Source: Owenia fusiformis
Taxonomy: Eukaryota; Annelida; Polychaeta; Sabellida; Oweniidae
Assembly (NCBI GenBank): GCA_903813345.2
Contig: CAIIXF020000003.1
Span: forward strand, 28,721,248-28,785,247
Direction of reading: 5' to 3'
DNA: 64,000 nucleotides
Made by a program: the position numbers and the translations under genes. This document shows positions 1 through 64,000 of this stretch, piece by piece (positions within the stretch are counted from its first letter, which is position 1; each line of letters begins with the position of its first letter). A model generated the notes under the pieces. The model was not told where the DNA came from. It searched no databases and saw nothing but the letters and a program-made list of their open reading frames with translations.

Positions 1-200
1 TTTATATTGTATAGTTTGGTATGGTATTACATCATACTATTTTGAATTGTATCATGTATTGTATTATGTTGTATATTACAATGGATAGTATTGAATTGGA
101 TTACATTGTATTGTACATTTTGTATTATGTTGTATATTTTATTCTATAATACTATAGTATTGAATTGCATTATATTGTATTGTATTGTACATTTAGGTAA
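1..200. repeat. Degenerate TTGTA/TTATG low-complexity repeat
   Basis: Repeated tgtattgtattatgttgtat phrases in the dynein intron after exon 56. Confidence 0.7.
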
Positions 201-233
201 TTTGTACTGTATAGCAATAGCCTGATGACTTAC

Positions 234-60393
<60,160 letters not shown>

Positions 60394-61304
60394 ATTTGAA
60401 ACTGAACTCTTTATCTCAACGTTAACAATTATTCTATGTGTGATAATAGAAACCGCAAACACATCACGGAATGATGATGGTGATGCATTCCCAAGTTTAT
60501 AATCCGCATGTGGACAAATGTATTGTCATTTGAGTTAAATCAACACTTGCATGAAGCTGCTACATCCATTTCTTTTCAAGATCCCTAGAGATAATTCTTA
60601 AAGTCTTGTTCGATATTTCAACTTGTTTATTCATCGAGTAATCCTCCAAAGCTTCTATATAGAGACCTGTATGTTGAAATAACAACACGTCCTCCTCAAA
60701 TCAAAATATCAAGCATTCATGCTTTTTTTACATAATTTCTTTCTAAAACCTGAAAGATGCATCTGATTTTCTTGCATTTTTGTCCAAGATAGAGTATTCA
60801 CATTTTGCCTGGTTGTTTATTTCTTGTTATTTCCTCACTATTCTTTTGTATTTCATGTTTTAAAAATGACACATGTGATATTTCGTTCATGTCCTCATAA
60901 CTGTCTTTAGTTGATTATAACAAGACTCTCCTTGGTTACAATTGAAACACAATAGAAATTAAGATACAATGTTATCAAACTAAGTCTATCTATTAAGCTC
61001 AGTTTTATCAACCGAACTCAAATAAATCGTGCGGACTATTTCAAATGATTAGCGACTTAGCAGAAATACTGCTATTAAAATATCTATCGTGCTTCAAGCG
61101 ATCATGTATTGGGACCTATTAATTGCAAAAAGGTGAAATGTTTTTCTCATAAAACATTAATATCACCTAGATGTGACAGTCTATAAATAAATTAATATCA
61201 TAATTAAATTTGACAATAATATTATTTATGAGTGGGAAATGATCAAAGAGACTTGAAAAGTGCATTTAAAAATAGGACCTGAATTATATGAATTTGAGGA
61301 TTTT

Positions 61305-61318
61305 GTTACCATGACAAC
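61305..61318. promoter_or_regulatory. X-box-like motif, one mismatch
   Basis: gttaccatgacaac differs from the RFX consensus at one position of the second half-site. It lies about 0.9 kb upstream of first exon 1B, a plausible but rather distant promoter position. Confidence 0.3.
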
Positions 61319-62624
61319 ACGATCGATGAATATCCAAGATAAATCAGCAATAAATGGAAAATGATAGGCTGTAAATATCTATTATCCACATTAGCAACCA
61401 CGGTAAGATTATTTCATTATTTTATCAATAGGAATTATTTGCATTTATATTAGTTTTCATTTTCCTCTGTTTTTCATAAAACCATTGGCTAAATCCTATC
61501 ATCCTTGATCCAAGGGTATTTCACATCTTTCCATGTCTTTCTTACATGTCTGAATTTAAGCATAAATGAAGTCCTTTGAAGAAGGATGAAAATCCTATTC
61601 TCATCATTTATTCCATTGAAATATTGATTTCGGAATTATTAAATCTTATTACGCAAACATGAAGACATTAAATCGAAAATATTACATTTGAAGGTCTTGG
61701 ATAAAAAGTTAATTACATTTTTGTTCTCAACTTGATTGAACAAGACGAAGATTTTGTCTGAATGAAAAAAACCCTGAAATAACAGAACTCTACTTATTTG
61801 ATTATGGTAGATTCATTTAGTAATTATGTCTTGCATGGTCCTCACTATTCAACATATATATTCAACAATGAAATAATAATTTTTCAACCTGGACGTGCCA
61901 GTTGAATGGAATCTGATATTTGGACTATCGAACCTCTTTATTATGAAGTAATATCTGATTCAAAATTTTGATTTTAGGTTAGGGGTCGGGTCAAAAATAG
62001 CCTACTCTCAAAAATGCAGTTGCAAACATTTGGGGTTGAGATTGAGAGATCGATTTGCTTCACCATTGATTTTGCAGGATTTATATCAGTGCAACCATTT
62101 TTGTCCAAAGTATATAGTCAGTCAAATTCTTAGTAAAGGGTAAGCTTTGAATTAATTACAAAATATATTTATTTTTATTATTATTATATATATTCATGAT
62201 GGTGATTTACTTACTGACCCCTGAGGAAATAAAATAGCAATCATATTCTTTCGACAAGTTACGTTTTTAATGATCCAAAATTCTTCTTCTCTTTCCTTGG
62301 TATTAAGTACTTACAATGTATCAGGATATTGTGTACTTACAGCCAATTAAATGCTCCAACAGTGTAAGAAATGCTGATTAGACAGGCTGACCTAACTTTG
62401 CAAAAGCAGTTTCAATTTATTCAAGTACTCAATCACTATGACAATACATAGCAGCAGATCAGATTAATCCAGAATTGATAAACATTAGGATAGATAAACA
62501 GAAATGTGAACCAGGAGCAATAATGTTGTAATATGAAGGTTTTCTGCGATTTCCTACTTCTTCAAACTTGCCATATCCAAATTCTATAATTTGGTGCACA
62601 GTGTGGAATAATCAAATCACCATC

Positions 62625-62789
62625 CTGAAGTCAGCTTTTACCAAAGGGGGGGGGGGGCAGGGGGGGGGGGGGTACCAAGGGAGAGCTTTTGCCAAGAGGG
62701 GAGCTTTTAGACAGTTCTGGCTCAAAAATCATGCGAAAAGTGCTCAGAATTTTGAAAAAAACTGCATGCTCCCTTGGCTAAGGACCTGA
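62625..62789. mobile_element. MITE, family 'caggcccgtagccagg' (diverged copy 3)
   Basis: Ends ggctaaggacctga, with interior ctcaaaaatcatgcgaaaag and two long G-runs. Same layout as the copies at 14.4 and 54.8 kb but more diverged. Confidence 0.55.
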
Positions 62790-63905
62790 ATCATCGGTTA
62801 TTTCAAATTCATAACAATACAAATATCTTGAAGTAGAAGACTTTTAATCCAACCTGACAATAGGGAACTATACTGCCATCTTTTGTTTTGATAAGGATTT
62901 AATTTCATAGTGTAGTCTTTCGGTCTGATCATGATGACTTGCAATTTAATTGATTAGTCAAAATCATATTGACCATACTTTAATGTATAACCAGTGTTGC
63001 ATTTAATAAACAGTCACTTTTGCATTGTTGTCATCATAGATGAATTTTAATACAGCTTTACAATGAGGACAAAAAATAACACAAAGGATGAATCTTTTAA
63101 AAAATAGTAAAAACAAATATACAAGATTTTAAAGAAGTTTAATGGCTATTTAATTTGGAGGATTTGGGCTAAATTAACTTCCTTCATGTTCATTCTTGTT
63201 TATCTGTTAATATAAGCTGCTTTGTCAATCTTAAGTTATCTTATTCTTTTCTTTTAACCCAGTTAATTAGCCATCTAATATTGTTTTCTACAAATGATGC
63301 TATTCATTGTTTTTGTTTGTTGTAATGTTATTGCTGGAACACATTACAAAAGGTTCGAAGAGATTCTACGTAAACCTGACATGACATCTCACTAACTAAT
63401 TCTCATATTACCTTAATATATTGAACAGTCAAGATGGTCATCATTAAGGGTAAGGTCGAAAAAATTAGAGGTATCATGGATACCCGATTTTGTTCCCACC
63501 CGCAGAATTAGGCTCTCAGGTCGGAACACAGAACAAAAAATTCAACATTTTTCTTTCAATTTTTTCATTGAAAGAATTCCCAGATTGTTTTTAAATAAAA
63601 TACCCAAGTTGCTTATGTTTTTAACTGATACTCAAGTCATTCAGTCTGTTCTGAACCATTCCGAAATTGTTAAGTTCCAAAGTTTAATGTTCCGAACTGA
63701 GCCGTTCAGATTTTTTTTGTTCAGTGATAGCTCTAGTCAAAATGAATTGAAGCAATTTGTTTTCATTTCCATCAAATTTTCATCAAATTTCCATCAAATT
63801 TTCGTCAAATTTACTTTCATTGTTCAACAGGATTCCCAAAAGGGTCTACATGTATTTCTGACCAATCCATGAAAGAGTATAACCCATAATATCATAAAAC
63901 CTTAC

Positions 63906-63998
63906 CCTGGCACTTGGAGGTCCATGGTTAGATAATCTGCTTTCTGGTGTCATCAATGACATTCCATGGTTAGATAACCTGCTTTCAGAGCCTGACAT
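63906..63998 (-). CDS. Candidate distal first exon 1A (31 codons, may extend past window)
   Basis: An ATG at 63998 opens 31 codons containing a repeated peptide, ESRLSNHGMS then ESRLSNHGPP, ending at AGG|GTAAGG in phase 0. Phase, strand and donor would allow splicing to dynein exon 2. The Ser/Gly/Pro-rich content looks disordered. The exon may extend beyond base 64000, so the true start is uncertain, and it could belong to a different upstream gene. The repeat is visible in DNA as two copies of a ~23-bp unit around tccatggttagataa. Confidence 0.35.
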
Positions 63999-64000
63999 GA

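Larger units (their letters stand above)
60463..63905. other. Upstream stretch between exon 1B and candidate exon 1A
   Basis: AT-rich, with the X-box-like site at 61305, a MITE copy at 62625 and a ~10-bp tandem phrase (catcaaattttcgtcaaatt) near 63770-63810. No gene recognised. Confidence 0.5.

Overview
This is a window of an AT-rich, intron-dense animal nuclear genome. It holds a ciliary gene, CR1-like and DIRS-like retroelements, a Tc1/mariner copy and many MITEs, which suggests an invertebrate with motile cilia or flagella, probably marine. The phylum cannot be fixed from the sequence alone.

Most of the window is one gene on the minus strand: an outer-arm axonemal dynein heavy chain of the DNAH5/DNAH8 type, closest in wording to DNAH8. 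It runs from about 60.4 kb (possibly 64.0 kb) down to base 234 and leaves the window at its 3' end. I placed 55 shared coding exons (exon 2 to exon 56, exon 42 in four versions); the reading phase agrees across every junction. The order is N-terminal tail (52.5-41.3 kb), linker (40.6-35.9 kb), AAA1 (35.1-32.1 kb), AAA2 (31.9-25.8 kb), AAA3 (25.5-23.7 kb), four alternative exons (23.4-15.4 kb), AAA4 (13.4-6.9 kb), coiled-coil stalk and microtubule-binding tip (6.6-2.7 kb) and AAA5 (1.5-0.2 kb). About 3,900 of an expected ~4,600 residues are here; AAA6 and the C-terminal domain lie outside.

The gene appears built for isoform choice. Exon 42, at the AAA3-AAA4 junction, exists in four paralogous versions, each exactly 123 nt with the same entry and exit phase and its own splice sites. 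At the 5' end, two to five candidate first exons (63.9, 60.3, 58.9, 57.7, 53.5 kb) each start with ATG, end in phase 0 at a GT donor and could splice to exon 2. One of them overlaps a perfect RFX X-box, the cis-element of ciliary genes.

A complete seven-exon cytochrome P450 gene of the CYP2 clan (489 aa) sits on the opposite strand inside the intron between dynein exons 44 and 45.

Other introns carry a full-length-looking LINE with an open 1,140-codon frame (26.5-30.4 kb), an 89-bp satellite of about 14 units abutting the exon 29 donor (33.7-34.9 kb), a decayed DIRS-like element with recognisable inverted ends and internal complementary region (18.0-23.1 kb), a mariner-like element with a LINE tail inside it (43.7-44.7 kb) and several MITE families. 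The 60.5-63.9 kb stretch shows no convincing gene besides the putative distal first exon.
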